Position numbers and translations under genes: made by a program. DNA of 64,000 bases from Chloracidobacterium sp. (lineage in GTDB: Bacteria > Acidobacteriota > Blastocatellia > Pyrinomonadales > Pyrinomonadaceae), in contig JABTUB010000001.1 in assembly GCA_015075585.1 (NCBI GenBank), forward strand, positions 744,001 through 808,000, read 5' to 3'. Positions 26,463 to 34,856 of the stretch are shown in pieces. Position 1 is the stretch's first letter. Each line of letters begins with the position of its first letter. The notes under the pieces were generated by a model, which was not told where the DNA came from, did not search any database, and was given only the letters and a program-made list of their open reading frames with translations.

Positions 26463-27610
26463 ATTTAAGGGCTTTACCAATTCTTTTACTGCTTGTCTTT
26501 TCGCTTTTTGCAGGCGGATGTACCGTTATAGATCAATCCGTAAGCGGTGTCGCCGGCGTTTTTGGTGCAAGCGATACGGCGACCGTGATCGCAAAAACGG
26601 CACAGATACGAACATCCTTTGCTGTGGTCGCAGCAGATCTTTTGGAGGTCAAACGCGGCGATAAGCTGGACGTGCTCGATCAGGTCGAATCTCCGGACAT
26701 TAAAGGCCTTTACTGGTACCGTGTTCGCGCGCATGACGATGCGCAAACCGAAGGATGGATCGAGGCACAGAACGTCATTACGAGTGAGACGCTTGAACGC
26801 AGTAAGAAATTGGCGGAGGACTTTCAGGGTGAAGCCCCGCAGGCCGCAGGTATGATCCGTTCAGCTTCGAACCTGCGTGCTGCGTCCGACATGAATCCAG
26901 AGAACGTACTGTTCAAGCTTGCGAACGGTTCGACATTCGACATCATGGATTGGAAGTTCGTGCCGAAAGAGGAAGTGCCCGATGTCGATGATGCTCCGAA
27001 AGGACAGCGGAAAACCGGCAAGCGTACCAAGAATGCTGACATTGAGGCCGCAAAAGAGGCCGGCGAGCCGGATAATATACAGGACAAGTACGATATTTGG
27101 TACCTTGTCAGGCTCGATCCGTCAGTCTCGCCCGCACCGGCGGGATGGCTGTTCGGCCGTCAGGTCGAACTGCAGGTTCCGAGCGATATCGTTTTCTTCC
27201 AGCAGAATAATCGCAAATTCGTAACATGGCAGCGGTTGGATGCCGACACCAACGGCAGCGGTAGATCGGGCACGCCGGGAAGTTGGGTTATTCTCACGCG
27301 GACGAATGCGGTCAAGGCCATCGATGGTGTCGAACCGGACTTTGACGGCATTTTGGTATTGGCGTTCGATAAATACGACCAGAGCTATTACACGGTGTGG
27401 CGTACGCCGAATAATACAGAGGTTTGGGGTATGCTGCCGCTGAAAGTTGAAGGCAAAGGCGATAACAAGACGTTCTCGATGCAGCTGCGAAGCCCGAACG
27501 GCTCGCTCGATACAAAGATCTTTAATGTATCGCGTGATAAGAATCGAATGAAGGTTGTGCCGCCGGAAGATATCGCACAGTATCAAACTACGCCGCCGAA
27601 GAAAAAATAG
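26459..27610 (+). CDS. SH3-domain lipoprotein of unknown function
   Basis: 383 aa from ATG 26459, which overlaps the previous stop as ATGA and has AAGGA 5-9 nt upstream. Lipoprotein signal with lipobox FAGGC (about C19). Residues 45-115 (AKTAQIRTSFAVVAADLLEVKRGD, read as IRTSFAVVAADLLEVKRGD, then YWYRVRAHDDAQTEGWIEAQNV) form a bacterial SH3 fold; a second SH3-like copy is suggested at 140-230 with a Lys-rich insert. The C-terminus (PPKKK) is basic. Probably an outer-membrane or periplasmic anchored protein binding the wall. Confidence 0.65.
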   Translation: MNLRALPILLLLVFSLFAGGCTVIDQSVSGVAGVFGASDTATVIAKTAQIRTSFAVVAADLLEVKRGDKLDVLDQVESPDIKGLYWYRVRAHDDAQTEGWIEAQNVITSETLERSKKLAEDFQGEAPQAAGMIRSASNLRAASDMNPENVLFKLANGSTFDIMDWKFVPKEEVPDVDDAPKGQRKTGKRTKNADIEAAKEAGEPDNIQDKYDIWYLVRLDPSVSPAPAGWLFGRQVELQVPSDIVFFQQNNRKFVTWQRLDADTNGSGRSGTPGSWVILTRTNAVKAIDGVEPDFDGILVLAFDKYDQSYYTVWRTPNNTEVWGMLPLKVEGKGDNKTFSMQLRSPNGSLDTKIFNVSRDKNRMKVVPPEDIAQYQTTPPKKK

Positions 27611-27903
27611 TGGCTGAGAATAGAACCGATAGTGGTGAGGAGCCTTTTGAGATCGAGATAACCGATTCGCTCGATCTCCATTCATTCCATCCTAGTGAGG
27701 TTCGGGCGGTTGTCGAAGCCTATCTGATCGAGGCTCACAAGAAAGGGTTCAAAATAGTCCGGATCATTCATGGAAAGGGCATTGGTGTGCAGCGTGAGAT
27801 CGTGCGTAATGTGCTTGCTGAAACGCACTTTGTAAGCGAGTTCAAGAATGCGCCGGAGTTCTCAGGCAGTTGGGGAGCCACGATCGCACATCTTGAGGTT
27901 TGA
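27610..27903 (+). CDS. Smr-domain protein
   Basis: 97 aa. A stand-alone Smr domain: LDLHSFHPSEVRAVVEAYL (the LDLHG-type motif with Ser in place of Gly), IIHGKGIGVQREIVR (HGKG) and the ending SGSWGATIAHL. Smr domains nick branched DNA or cleave RNA, and this one resembles the C-terminus of MutS2. GTG start overlapping the previous stop (TAGTG). The two upstream genes act in the envelope, so the link may be only transcriptional. Confidence 0.8.
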   Translation: MAENRTDSGEEPFEIEITDSLDLHSFHPSEVRAVVEAYLIEAHKKGFKIVRIIHGKGIGVQREIVRNVLAETHFVSEFKNAPEFSGSWGATIAHLEV

Positions 27904-27924
27904 TATCCTAATTTGCCGGCGAGG

Positions 27925-28188
27925 TCAAATCTCGTCAATTATCTCTGCCCACGTATCCTCATTCGATGAGTAGTCGGGCATGATCTTGGCGATGAGTTCG
28001 GCCTGCTCGCTCACCTTCTCTTCAGCAACAGTCAGACGTTCGCGGAGTTTCTTATTGGCACGTTCCATATCGCGTACTTGCTGCTTCTTCTCGCGGATCG
28101 CACGATCCAAGCAGAACAGATGAACCATCTGCATGCCGGCAAGAACAACAAGCACTAGCGAAAGTCCGATTAGAAAATATGTAAACAT
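27925..28188 (-). CDS. Small membrane-anchored coiled-coil protein
   Basis: 87 aa. One N-terminal membrane helix (FTYFLIGLSLVLVVLAGMQM) followed by a charged heptad-like coiled coil (AIREKKQQVRDMERANKKL to AEEKVSEQAEL) and an acidic end. Shape resembles phage-shock or division accessory proteins, but I do not recognise a family. Divergent from the hydrolase gene at 28270. Confidence 0.55.
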   Translation of the reverse strand: MFTYFLIGLSLVLVVLAGMQMVHLFCLDRAIREKKQQVRDMERANKKLRERLTVAEEKVSEQAELIAKIMPDYSSNEDTWAEIIDEI

Positions 28189-28269
28189 GCCCCTTGTAGT
28201 TAGAATAATTATACTCTTGTAGTTTGATACTTGAAAAGGGAGAATCGATATTTCAGGAGAAAAATTGAG

Positions 28270-29157
28270 ATGAAGGAAGATATAATCAACTCGATACCGG
28301 ATGCTCCGGCCTTAAACAGAAGGGAATTTTTGGTTACAACGATACTTGCGGCGGGCATTTACGGCGCCGCCGTCGAACCGATAGCCGCACAGACCAAGAT
28401 CACGACCGATGGCAAGGGCCTTGTTGCCGGCGAAGTGAAAATTCCGGTCGCCGACGGACTGATGCCCGCGTATCGTGCAATGCCTGATAAGAAGGGCGGC
28501 AAATTCCCGATCGTGATCGTTATTCATGAGATCTTCGGCGTCAACGAGTGGATACAGGATGTCTGCCGCCGCTTTGCGAAACTCGGTTGCATGGCAGTCG
28601 CACCGGCATTATACGCTCGTCAAGGCGAGGTCAAGGATCTTCGGGACCCGCGTGAGATCAATATGAAGATCTTCTCGCAGATGCCTGACACACAGTCGCT
28701 GGCCGACATCGACTCGGCAGTAAAATGGGCAGGCAAGAACGGCGGAAAGGAAAAAAAACTCTCGATAACAGGTTTCTGCTGGGGCGGAAGAACAGTATGG
28801 ATGTATGCTGCTCATAACCCAAAGGTCAAAGCCGGAGCCGCTTGGTACGGCCGCGTCGTGCCGACTCCGAATTCGCCTGTGAATAAAGCGCAGCCGACCA
28901 CACCTATGGATCATGTTAAGGAATTGAAGGTGCCGGTCATCGGCTTTTTCGGAGGCCATGATAAAGGAATATCGCTTGACGGTGTCGGGCGTTTCGAGAA
29001 CGAACTGGCGAAATACGGCTCAGGCTCCGAGATCGTGATCTATCCGAACGCTGAACACGGCTTTCATGCGGACTATCGCGCAAGTTATAACAAAGAAGCA
29101 TCGGAGGATGCTTGGGCTAAACTCCGATCGTGGTTCAAGAACCACGGTGCATTCTAA
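28270..29157 (+). CDS. Dienelactone hydrolase family protein, exported by Tat
   Basis: 295 aa from ATG 28270; AGGAGA (28255-28260) is 9 nt upstream and decides this start over a TTG at 28231. The N-terminus has a Tat-like signal (NRREFLVTTILAAGIYGAA). The alpha/beta hydrolase core shows IHEIFGVNEWIQDV, the nucleophile GFCWGGRTVW (Cys as in dienelactone hydrolases), the acid around FFGGHDKGIS and the catalytic His in NAEHGFHADYR. Family members hydrolyse lactones or esters; the true substrate is unknown. It is followed 12 nt later by a small conserved gene. Confidence 0.85.
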   Translation: MKEDIINSIPDAPALNRREFLVTTILAAGIYGAAVEPIAAQTKITTDGKGLVAGEVKIPVADGLMPAYRAMPDKKGGKFPIVIVIHEIFGVNEWIQDVCRRFAKLGCMAVAPALYARQGEVKDLRDPREINMKIFSQMPDTQSLADIDSAVKWAGKNGGKEKKLSITGFCWGGRTVWMYAAHNPKVKAGAAWYGRVVPTPNSPVNKAQPTTPMDHVKELKVPVIGFFGGHDKGISLDGVGRFENELAKYGSGSEIVIYPNAEHGFHADYRASYNKEASEDAWAKLRSWFKNHGAF

Positions 29158-29169
29158 AAGGAAAATAAA

Positions 29170-29607
29170 ATGGCAAACATTCCTGAACTAAAACTCGAAT
29201 ACACGCTGCTGTGCGATGATGTTCGTATCGAAATGGGTAATAAGATCTCGCTTATGGGGATCTTTCAGAACATAATGGTCGAGAAGCTTCCGGTTTCGCT
29301 AATAAAATTTGCAGTGATAAACCATTGGCGTGGCGAAGGTTCGCATCAAACAGAGGTGAGAATACTCTCGCCGGACAAGTCAAATTTGGTCGTAAGCTCA
29401 CAGCCGACGACGATCGACCTTGCACCGGGAGGCTTTACCGACAATGTCTCATTCTTTGTGAATGTTGTATTCCCGGCCGCAGGCACATACTGGGTTCAGA
29501 CCGTCGCCAATACCGTTCTGCTTGACGAAATGCCGTTGATCGTTACCGATCAGGCAAGCTTTAATAACGGACTGCCGCCCGATGAGGTCAGCGATACCGT
29601 CAATTAA
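29170..29607 (+). CDS. Conserved small protein, DUF6941-like
   Basis: 145 aa, beta-rich, no signal peptide. The start LEYTLLCDDVRIEMGNKISL then MGIFQNIMVEKLP matches the pattern of a family I recall as DUF6941 (cytoplasmic, unknown function, often alone). AAGGA lies about 7-12 nt before the ATG. Twelve nt separate it from the hydrolase gene, so it is probably co-transcribed. Confidence 0.6.
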   Translation: MANIPELKLEYTLLCDDVRIEMGNKISLMGIFQNIMVEKLPVSLIKFAVINHWRGEGSHQTEVRILSPDKSNLVVSSQPTTIDLAPGGFTDNVSFFVNVVFPAAGTYWVQTVANTVLLDEMPLIVTDQASFNNGLPPDEVSDTVN

Positions 29608-29613
29608 CGGTTT

Positions 29614-30225
29614 TCAGCGGCGTGTTGTATTCAGGGAAATGGCGAGGCGATAAATGGCCGCCTCGCTTACGTCGATATCTTTCGAAGCAGAAACGCCGTT
29701 AGCCGATGCGGTTATGCGTAGTTTCGCGGTTCCTTCCTTCAAGTGGAACGTATATTCGCCGCTGATATTGGTCGTTCCGGTCGCCAACCTCCGAGTCGTT
29801 CCGTCCGAATTGACATTGAACAATTCAACCTTTGCAGCAGTAATGCTCGTGCCGTCCGAATAAAAGACGCTTGTATGGACGAGCACCTGCGTACCGCGAT
29901 CGACGGTCAGCATTAAACGATCGCCAAGGTCGGCCACTTTTTTCTTTTTGACCTCGACATTGTAGAGCACTCCGTTAGAATAGCCGGCCGCCTCGAAGAC
30001 GAGATTATAAAGGCCCGGCCGAAGCCCATCCAGTACAAAATCGCCTTTCTTATCTGAGGTTGCCGAGCGAATATCCTTGCCGTCTTGGCGCGCGGTAACA
30101 CTTGCACCGGCAATGCCGCCTCCGGACGAGGTACGCACCTTGCCTTTTACACCGCCTGTATCCTGTCCGTAGCCGACGGCTACAAGCGGCAGGAGCAGAA
30201 AGATCGAGATCAGGACTTTACGCAT
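29614..30225 (-). CDS. Exported protein with carboxypeptidase-regulatory-like domain
   Basis: 203 aa from ATG 30225. Signal peptide (VLISIFLLLPLVAVGYG). Residues about 24-95 (GGVKGKVRTSSGGGIAGASV, DKKGDFVLDGLRPGLYNLVFEAAGY) are a CarboxypepD_reg-type beta sandwich, and a second Ig-like repeat follows (AKVELFNVNSDGTT, ISGEYTFHLKEG). Such domains are common in acidobacterial surface proteins. Its start overlaps the end of the epimerase gene by 8 nt, so the two are co-transcribed. Confidence 0.75.
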   Translation of the reverse strand: MRKVLISIFLLLPLVAVGYGQDTGGVKGKVRTSSGGGIAGASVTARQDGKDIRSATSDKKGDFVLDGLRPGLYNLVFEAAGYSNGVLYNVEVKKKKVADLGDRLMLTVDRGTQVLVHTSVFYSDGTSITAAKVELFNVNSDGTTRRLATGTTNISGEYTFHLKEGTAKLRITASANGVSASKDIDVSEAAIYRLAISLNTTRR

Positions 30226-31204
30226 TTTGTCTTTGCTTCGCGGCACTTCCTCCAAATCCGGCAGCAACATCATTGATGATGTCATTCAGGGTTCGGGTTG
30301 GCTGGTAACCGATCAATCGTTTTGCCTTCTGAAGATCGGGGACGCGGCGCGCCATATCCTCAAAACCCTCGCCGTAAACCTGCTCATATGGGATGAACTC
30401 GATGGCGCTTGTGCTGCCGGCATATTCAATGGCGCGCTTTGCAAGATCGAGGATCGAAACTTCTTCATTATTGCCGAGGTTGATCACCTGGCCGAAGCAT
30501 TCTGGGGTTTCCAGTAATTTCACCAGACCGTCAACGACATCAGCCACATGGCCGAAACATCGCGACTGCGTTCCGTCGCCGTGTACTTCGATTGGTTCGT
30601 TGTGGAGAGCGGCCCGCACGAATCTTGGAACGACCATTCCGTATTGTCCCGTTTGTCGCGGTCCGACAGTGTTGAAAAGGCGAACGACGACGACCGGCAG
30701 CTGTGTTTCTTTCCAGTGGGCAAGGGCGAGAAATTCGTCCAATGTTTTAGCACAAGCGTAAGCCCAGCGATGTTTGTCCGTCGCGCCGGTCAACAGGTCA
30801 TCGTTCTCGTTAAAAGGTACCGAGACGCCTTTTCCGTAAACCTCTGACGTGCTTGGCACCAGGACACGTTTGCGGTAACGTGAACAGAATTTCAGAATAA
30901 CGTCCGTTCCGTGAAAGATCGTGTTTATCGTCTTTACGGGCTGCTCCATTATCAGCCGTACGCCGACCGCGCTTGCCATGTGAAAGACGCGGTCAGTATC
31001 ACGAATGAGACGCTCCATCAACTTGTCATTCAGCACCGTGTCGATGATAAGTTCAAAGCGCGGATGACCCTCGAGGTGAGAGATGTTGGCATACCGTCCC
31101 GTAGAAAGGTCATCGATGACGGTTACTTCGTGCCCTTCGTCGAGGAGCCTGTCTGCCAAATGGCTTCCGATAAATCCGGCACCGCCGGTTATTAGTATTC
31201 TCAT
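30218..31204 (-). CDS. NAD-dependent sugar epimerase/decarboxylase (extended SDR)
   Basis: 328 aa. Rossmann motif GGAGFIGSHLADRL at the N-terminus, STSEVYG, catalytic YACAK (YxxxK) and RLFNTVGPRQTGQYGMV. It resembles UDP-glucuronate decarboxylases and UDP-glucose/GDP-mannose epimerases that act on nucleotide sugars for surface glycans. The exact substrate is uncertain; the HRWAYACAKTLDEFLALAH region fits the UDP-xylose/UDP-apiose synthase-like group. Followed by an exported beta-sandwich gene. Confidence 0.8.
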   Translation of the reverse strand: MRILITGGAGFIGSHLADRLLDEGHEVTVIDDLSTGRYANISHLEGHPRFELIIDTVLNDKLMERLIRDTDRVFHMASAVGVRLIMEQPVKTINTIFHGTDVILKFCSRYRKRVLVPSTSEVYGKGVSVPFNENDDLLTGATDKHRWAYACAKTLDEFLALAHWKETQLPVVVVRLFNTVGPRQTGQYGMVVPRFVRAALHNEPIEVHGDGTQSRCFGHVADVVDGLVKLLETPECFGQVINLGNNEEVSILDLAKRAIEYAGSTSAIEFIPYEQVYGEGFEDMARRVPDLQKAKRLIGYQPTRTLNDIINDVAAGFGGSAAKQRQNA

Positions 31205-31270
31205 AGAAATAGTTTGTTCGCAGAATGTCTGGGATACATAGGATCGAAAAAAGAATATATCACGATTTCA

Positions 31271-32770
31271 TCAATTTTTGCTTTGATTTTCTTTCAGCAG
31301 CCGGACGATGAACTTGGTGCCGCCGCTCTCAGCCTGCTCGACCTCGATCGTGCCGCCGTGCATCTCAACGACCTTTTGCGCGATCGCCAGCCCAAGGCCC
31401 GTGCCGGTCTCTTTTGTTGAAAAATACGGCTCAAAGATCTTGGCTATATCTTCTTTTGCGATGCCCGGTCCGTTGTCGGCAACCTCGAAATCGACAAACC
31501 GGCTCTGGTCCTCTGCACTTATTTTGATCGAAATGTATCCGCCGTTGTTGCCAATTGCCTGCACTGCATTCACAAGAAGATTGTTGAAAACAGAGCGTAG
31601 GAACTCTACATCGCCCAAAATGTTAGGCACACCCTCGTGTTCGATGACGCCAACCGTTACATTGTTCTCATCTGCTTGAGGGCCGATGAGCCGCAGCGAT
31701 TCGGCTATCGCGTCACGCGCCTTAATGGGTTTCAGATCGGCGTTGACCGGACGCGAATATGCCAAGAAATCAGATATCTGCCGATTAATCCTTGCAACCT
31801 CGCCCTTTAGCTGCGACGTGAGTTTCTGGAATTCGGCATTCTTGTCCGGATCGGCGGGGCTGTATTTGTTCCGAAGGTGATCGAGGGTCAGGTTAATGTA
31901 GTTTAGCGGGTTGCGTATCTCGTGAGCGATCGCAGACCCCAGCCGTCCGACAACGGCGGATTTCTCGGCTTGCTGAAGCTGTGTCTCGATATTGCGCTTT
32001 CGCTCAAGTTCGGCCGTCATTTCATTGAAATTGCCTGCTAGGATGCCAAGCTCGTTGCGGCGGCCCGTCCTCACCCTTACTGAGAGGTCACCATTTGCTA
32101 CGCGTCTTGCGGCATCGGACAGATCCGTGATCGGTGCAGTAAATCTCCACACGAGCAGGAAAGTGATCAGCGATGAGACGAGGAGGATCCCCAGCGTATA
32201 AACAAGCGGACGCGCTGCCTGCCATGCAGCTTGGCTTCGGTCATTCTTTAGCAGAACGATGATGTACCAGCGTCCGTCGGTCGTTGTGTTTACCGGGATC
32301 GCATGAGCCTCATCATCGCTGATATCGCTTCCGACACCGTGATTGGGAAAGGATGCAATATCAGGGCCGAGCCGGTCGGCTTCGATCAAACGCGGCAGGT
32401 CAGTCAGCTCTGAGAGTTTTCTGTAAACGGCCGTGCCGTTCTCCATTCGCGGTGCAAGTTGCGGGTCGAGGCTGTCGCGTATCTGCCACTTGTTATCAAT
32501 TATTATTACATCCTTGATACGCTTGCGGGCATCACGATCGAAGAAGGTCTGGCCGTCACGATCGACGATGTCGGACATATAGTCGCTTGATGTGATGCCG
32601 TTAGAGCCGAGTGCCACACCTGCAACCAGGGCTCGTGTTTGGGCTTCACGCAGGTCGATGTTCTCACGCTGCGCAACAAGATTCAGATAATATTGGATGC
32701 CCAGTGTTGCGATCAGAAGCAAAGCCAAGATAAGCAGAAGCCTTCCTCTGAATGTATAAAGAAAATTCAT
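31271..32770 (-). CDS. Membrane sensor histidine kinase
   Basis: 499 aa. TM1 (RLLLILALLLIATLGIQYYL), a periplasmic sensor of about 150 residues, TM2 (LVYTLGILLVSSLITFLLVW), HAMP (about 205-265), HisKA with H-box SAIAHEIRNPLNYINL, N-box NLLVNAVQAIGN and G-boxes DNGPGIAKEDI and GTGLGLAIAQKVVEMHGG. The NtrB/AtoS-like H-box suggests a partner among NtrC-type sigma-54 activators, but no response regulator is adjacent, so it is an orphan here. That is suggestive given the sigma-54-type elements at 6682 and 13935. Confidence 0.9.
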   Translation of the reverse strand: MNFLYTFRGRLLLILALLLIATLGIQYYLNLVAQRENIDLREAQTRALVAGVALGSNGITSSDYMSDIVDRDGQTFFDRDARKRIKDVIIIDNKWQIRDSLDPQLAPRMENGTAVYRKLSELTDLPRLIEADRLGPDIASFPNHGVGSDISDDEAHAIPVNTTTDGRWYIIVLLKNDRSQAAWQAARPLVYTLGILLVSSLITFLLVWRFTAPITDLSDAARRVANGDLSVRVRTGRRNELGILAGNFNEMTAELERKRNIETQLQQAEKSAVVGRLGSAIAHEIRNPLNYINLTLDHLRNKYSPADPDKNAEFQKLTSQLKGEVARINRQISDFLAYSRPVNADLKPIKARDAIAESLRLIGPQADENNVTVGVIEHEGVPNILGDVEFLRSVFNNLLVNAVQAIGNNGGYISIKISAEDQSRFVDFEVADNGPGIAKEDIAKIFEPYFSTKETGTGLGLAIAQKVVEMHGGTIEVEQAESGGTKFIVRLLKENQSKN

Positions 32771-32941
32771 AAACCCGAAAAGGATCTCTGATAATTACTA
32801 CTTGCCATGATATCGCTTGAATGTTATAGTTTCTTTCAGCTTGAAAGCAAATTCGCGGGCTTTGCGTGCGACGAAGTTTCCCTTCCGCGTTTTTCAATGG
32901 TTTCTTTTGCATTCCGTTCAAACATCAGACAGAGGTAAAGC

Positions 32942-34597
32942 ATGAAATTTATGTTTTTCGAGAAATTCCGTGCCGTTGCGATATTAGCAATGTTCACGGT
33001 GCTTTTTGCTGCGTCTTCGGATATCAACGCACAGTCAAAAACTGCCGGAAAAAAGGCAACACCGACCAAAACAAGCAACAAGGCGGATGCTAAGCATAAA
33101 AACGCCACCTCGAAGAATACCAAAAAAGATGCCGCCAAGAACCGCTCGGCCGACAAACGTTCAAAGAACGATGACAAACACTTGGCCAATGCAAAAGCGA
33201 AAAAGGACAACCCGAAAGCAAAACGCGCGGAATCAAAGAAGGATGCGGCAGAACGCCGCCGTAAAGAAGCCGAACGTCGCGCAGCGATCATAGAGGAGCA
33301 GCGCCGCCGCGAAGCTGCAAGGCGTGAGGCGATAGCACGAAAGCTCGCTTTTGAGCGCGGGCTTCGAACAGAGACGGTCGAGAACATCGCCCGGGACAAC
33401 ACTGAGGGCGAGGATCCGGCTATTCGCCGAGTTGCGATCAATGCTCTTGGCGACCACGCGGGTTCGGTGGTCGTTATGGAAGCCCAGACCGGTAAGGTAC
33501 TGACCATAGTCAATCAGAATTGGGCGGTTCGTTCGGCAATCCGGCCTTGTTCGACAATCAAGCTCGTAACTGCCGCTGCGGGCCTGAACGAGGGCGTTAT
33601 CAGCAAGGATGACGGCTCAGTTCGCAATACAGTTACGCGGCGAGACCTTGATGAGGCCATTGCATTCTCTGACAATACATATTTCCAGCGTGTAGGAGCA
33701 CAGCTCGGCAACGCTAAGTTGGTCGAATATGGCCATAAATACGGCCTCGGCGAGCCGACAGGCATCAATCTGGATGGAGAAACTCCCGGAAGGCTTCCGA
33801 TCCTGAATGATAGCGCACGCATTTATTCCCATGGTGATGATACCGAGGTGTCGACCATTCAGCTTGCGGTGATGGCGGCTGCGATCACGAACGGCGGGCA
33901 TCGAGTGCTTCCGCGTATTCCGCGAAATACGACCGAACAAACACGCTTTCAGCCTGTCGTCAAAGCTGAGGTCAACCTGCCGCAGCAAAATGTCCGCCGC
34001 ATGATTCCGGGAATGATGGGAGCTGCCGAATACGGCACCGCACATCGCGGAGTTGATGCCTCGCAGGGCATTGCGGGCAAAACCGGCTCGTGTATCGATA
34101 AAGGTTCGTGGGTAGGCCTCTTTACATCAGTTGCTCCGATCGAGCAGCCAAAATATGCCGTTGCTGTCATCCTCAGAGGCCAAAAGGAACGCGGACGATA
34201 TGCGGCGGCAGTCGCCGGACAGATCTATAGGGCGCTGGGTTCACAGATCGTTCGGACGGATCGCAATTTGGCACAGACCGAATTCCACCTGCAGCCTAAG
34301 CAGAATGTGATGAATGCGACAGCGGCAAAGGCGGCTGACGAAGAGGGCGAGGACGATGCCGCCGATGCGAGTTCAATGGTTGCCGGTCAAGCGGCACAGC
34401 CCGCGGATCAGGATGGCCGGAGCGTGATAATCGTCCCGAGTGCTCCAAGGTCCGACGATAAGAAGCTTGTTCAGCGGACGGGCGATGCTCAACCGCTGTT
34501 CCCGCCCGTTGTTATCACCTATTCCAAGGACGGCACGACAACCACGATAACCAACGATGCCGGAAAGAAAAAGCGCGAACGCGTCGTGAAACAGTAA
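32942..34597 (+). CDS. Penicillin-binding-protein-type transpeptidase with Lys/Ala-rich N-terminus
   Basis: 551 aa. Signal peptide or anchor (VAILAMFTVLFAASSDINAQ), then about 100 residues of Lys/Ala/Arg-rich low-complexity sequence, then a serine transpeptidase domain at about 160-440 with SxxK in RPCSTIKLVTA, SDN in AFSDNTYFQ and KTG in GIAGKTGSC. The order and TPTGINLDGE-like middle resemble the transpeptidase half of PBP2/PBP3, but the N-terminal pedestal domain is absent. The acidic C-terminus is probably disordered. It should act in peptidoglycan cross-linking or as a beta-lactam sensor. Confidence 0.8.
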   Translation: MKFMFFEKFRAVAILAMFTVLFAASSDINAQSKTAGKKATPTKTSNKADAKHKNATSKNTKKDAAKNRSADKRSKNDDKHLANAKAKKDNPKAKRAESKKDAAERRRKEAERRAAIIEEQRRREAARREAIARKLAFERGLRTETVENIARDNTEGEDPAIRRVAINALGDHAGSVVVMEAQTGKVLTIVNQNWAVRSAIRPCSTIKLVTAAAGLNEGVISKDDGSVRNTVTRRDLDEAIAFSDNTYFQRVGAQLGNAKLVEYGHKYGLGEPTGINLDGETPGRLPILNDSARIYSHGDDTEVSTIQLAVMAAAITNGGHRVLPRIPRNTTEQTRFQPVVKAEVNLPQQNVRRMIPGMMGAAEYGTAHRGVDASQGIAGKTGSCIDKGSWVGLFTSVAPIEQPKYAVAVILRGQKERGRYAAAVAGQIYRALGSQIVRTDRNLAQTEFHLQPKQNVMNATAAKAADEEGEDDAADASSMVAGQAAQPADQDGRSVIIVPSAPRSDDKKLVQRTGDAQPLFPPVVITYSKDGTTTTITNDAGKKKRERVVKQ

Positions 34598-34654
34598 CAG
34601 CGGTTTTGACCGTTGTTGCCTGGTTGCGGCGGACACATTCTGCATCTCTCACGC

Positions 34655-34684
34655 TTGACACGGTCGGGCAAATTACAGGATTAT
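34655..34684 (+). promoter_or_regulatory. Candidate sigma-70 promoter for the gene at 34857
   Basis: Perfect TTGACA (34655-34660), 18-nt spacer, GATTAT (34679-34684). The leader would be about 165 nt and contains weak hairpins followed by T-runs (about 34740-34765). Confidence 0.4.
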
Positions 34685-34856
34685 TTAGTTTTCTCGCATT
34701 CCCGCGTGAATTCCGTTCATTCGCGAAATTTTTCGTTGCGAACAATTAGCAACTAATCTTTTTTGCGATTCATCTGAGTTCACGCGAAACCGAGTATCTC
34801 GGGTGCGCGGAGAACAGATAGATTGCCGACATGGTTTGGCGGAGGAATTAAGATAA

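Noticed and set aside
32836..33513. A 225-codon minus-strand frame opposite the Lys/Ala-rich part of the transpeptidase gene
   Set aside because: Composition is an echo of the AAG/GCC-rich sense strand (Ser/Ala/Phe/Leu strings); no ribosome site or domain.
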